Below are positions 38,003 to 39,034 of a DNA stretch of 39,034 bases, in pieces. Each line of letters begins with the position of its first letter. The stretch's first letter is position 1. Under the pieces are notes generated by a model. That model saw only the letters and a program-made list of their open reading frames with translations. It did not search any database and was not told the DNA's origin. This DNA is from Streptomyces acidicola. GTDB taxonomy: Bacteria; Actinomycetota; Actinomycetes; Streptomycetales; Streptomycetaceae. Both the position numbers and the translations under genes were made by a program. The stretch covers positions 1 to 39,034 of the forward strand of contig NZ_VMNX01000075.1 of NCBI RefSeq assembly GCF_009377235.1, in the 5' to 3' direction.

Positions 38003-38950
38003 ATGCACACCGACCTCGTGGCCGCGCTCGACATCGGCGGCACCAAGATCGCCGGAGCGCTGGTGGACGGCCAGGGCGGGATCCTGGTGCGCGCGCAGCG
38101 TGCGACGCCCGCGCAGGAGGACGGCGACACCGTCATGGGGGCCGTCGAAGAGGTGCTCCGCGAGCTGACGGCCTCTCCGCTGTGGAGCAGGGCACGGGCG
38201 CTCGGTATCGGCAGTGCGGGTCCCGTGGACGCCTCTGCGGGCACGGTGAGTCCCGTGAACGTGCCTGGCTGGCGCGGATACCCGCTGGTCGAGCGAGTAC
38301 GCGCGGCCACGGGCGACCTGCCCGTGGAGCTGATCGGTGACGGCGTGGCCATCACGGCCGCCGAGCACTGGCAGGGCGCGGCCCGCGGCCACGACAACGC
38401 GCTGTGCATGGTCGTGTCGACAGGGGTCGGCGGCGGACTCGTCCTGAACGGGCAACTCCACCCGGGACCCACCGGCAACGCGGGTCACATCGGCCACATC
38501 AGCGTCGATATCGACGGTGACCCCTGCCCGTGTGGTTCGCGTGGCTGTGTGGAGCGCATCGCGAGCGGGCCCAACATCGCCCGCCGCGCCCTGGAGAACG
38601 GGTGGCAGCCGGGTCCTGACGGCGACACCTCGGCCGCCGCTGTGGCCGCCGCCGCGCGGGCCGGCGACGCCGTGGCCCTGGCCTCCTTCGAGCGGGCCGC
38701 CCAGGCCCTGGCGGCCGGAATCGCGGCCACCGCGACGCTCGTCGAGATCGACATCGCGGTGATCGGCGGGGGAGTGGGGAAGGCAGGGGACGTCCTGTTC
38801 GCCCCGCTGCGCGCGGCACTCAAGGACTACGCCACGCTGTCGTTCGTCCAGCGGCTGACGGTGACGCCCGCGCAGATGGGTACGGACGCGGGCCTGGTCG
38901 GTTCGGCCGCCGCGGCGCTGGCCCGGAGGCCGAGCGTGACGTCGGCGTGA
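38003..38950 (+). CDS. ROK-family sugar kinase (glucokinase-like)
   Basis: 315 residues. It has the phosphate-1 loop ALDIGGTKIAGALVDGQG at about 8-25, the glucose-site and catalytic region ELIGDGVAITAAEHW, VVSTGVGGGLVLNG, the ROK zinc signature GHIGHISVD...CPCGSRGCVE (His and three Cys) and a C-terminal VIGGGV adenosine motif. It phosphorylates a hexose or N-acylhexosamine with ATP in the cytoplasm. ATG 38003 follows GGGAGAA. The divergent LacI regulator and the palindrome between suggest induction by its sugar. Substrate cannot be read from sequence. Confidence 0.93.
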   Translation: MHTDLVAALDIGGTKIAGALVDGQGGILVRAQRATPAQEDGDTVMGAVEEVLRELTASPLWSRARALGIGSAGPVDASAGTVSPVNVPGWRGYPLVERVRAATGDLPVELIGDGVAITAAEHWQGAARGHDNALCMVVSTGVGGGLVLNGQLHPGPTGNAGHIGHISVDIDGDPCPCGSRGCVERIASGPNIARRALENGWQPGPDGDTSAAAVAAAARAGDAVALASFERAAQALAAGIAATATLVEIDIAVIGGGVGKAGDVLFAPLRAALKDYATLSFVQRLTVTPAQMGTDAGLVGSAAAALARRPSVTSA

Positions 38951-39034
38951 GGGGTGGGGCCGTTGGCCGGGTGGCGGTCCGGTGCTTGTGGGCCAGACCG
39001 TACGAGCCGACGAACGCCCCCGCCGCCCCTACCC

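Noticed and set aside
1..39034. Integrated element, insertion sequence or tRNA attachment site
   Set aside because: No transposase, integrase, tRNA or long flanking repeat seen; base composition is uniform by eye.

Overview
The window is high-GC actinobacterial chromosome, almost certainly Streptomyces. The evidence is very high third-position GC, frequent GTG starts, densely packed short operons, and typical streptomycete families: Rv1733c-like, DUF6214, DUF305/LVIVD pair, DUF5134, DUF6421, a PASTA-less Ser/Thr kinase with an extracellular tail, and ROK/LacI sugar genes. I see 39 protein genes (one cut by the left edge), one leader-peptide ORF, one gene remnant, and a set of operators and hairpins. 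I see no rRNA, tRNA, CRISPR array, transposase, integrase or phage module. It reads as ordinary chromosome with several unexplained conserved gene groups.

Layout. 1-1476: the start of a BadF/BadG-type (N-acetylglucosamine) kinase, preceded by a decayed 3' piece of a second uracil-DNA glycosylase gene, then an intact ung on the other strand. 1598-3558: a secreted-type Asp-box propeller protein and an Rv1733c-like membrane protein. 3608-8981: a polysaccharide-degradation island with a PL3 and a PL1 pectate lyase, a CE1-type esterase with a cellulose-binding CBM2, and an SGNH esterase. Two LacI-family-like operators, one nearly a perfect CebR box, lie in its central promoter region. 9037-13428: an Old Yellow Enzyme controlled by a divergent ArsR repressor, a xanthine/uracil permease overlapping arsR tail to tail, and an FprA-type ferredoxin-NADP reductase. 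13589-16592: a DUF6214 protein and the divergent DUF305 lipoprotein / LVIVD secreted propeller pair. 16673-16780: an orphan promoter-operator-terminator unit with no evident gene. 16833-21984: HAD, PAP2, M56 peptidase, DUF5134, VOC, GNAT and glycerophosphodiesterase genes.

22396-27031 holds the least explained group: DUF6421, an SDR and a threonine aldolase joined by short or overlapping junctions, then a transglutaminase-like protein and a free-standing B3/4 (PheRS-type editing domain) protein. The second unit appears to start with a leaderless or nearly leaderless mRNA. Both promoters share a TTGCATA...ACGGT motif, so I infer one regulon. 27126-31455: a PlsC acyltransferase with a palindromic operator, a thioredoxin-like protein, a Cys-ending leader peptide with two mutually exclusive hairpins before a flavin reductase, and etfBA closed by a very strong terminator. 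31476-38950: a Tat-type secreted endonuclease/phosphatase-fold enzyme, a CitE/HpcH-like aldolase (DUF6986 type) with an IclR-like operator, a membrane Ser/Thr kinase, a gamma-glutamylcyclotransferase-like gene following a LacI regulator, and a divergent ROK sugar kinase with a 12-bp palindrome between them.

All assignments rest on reading motifs by eye. No database search was run, and family names with DUF numbers are from memory.
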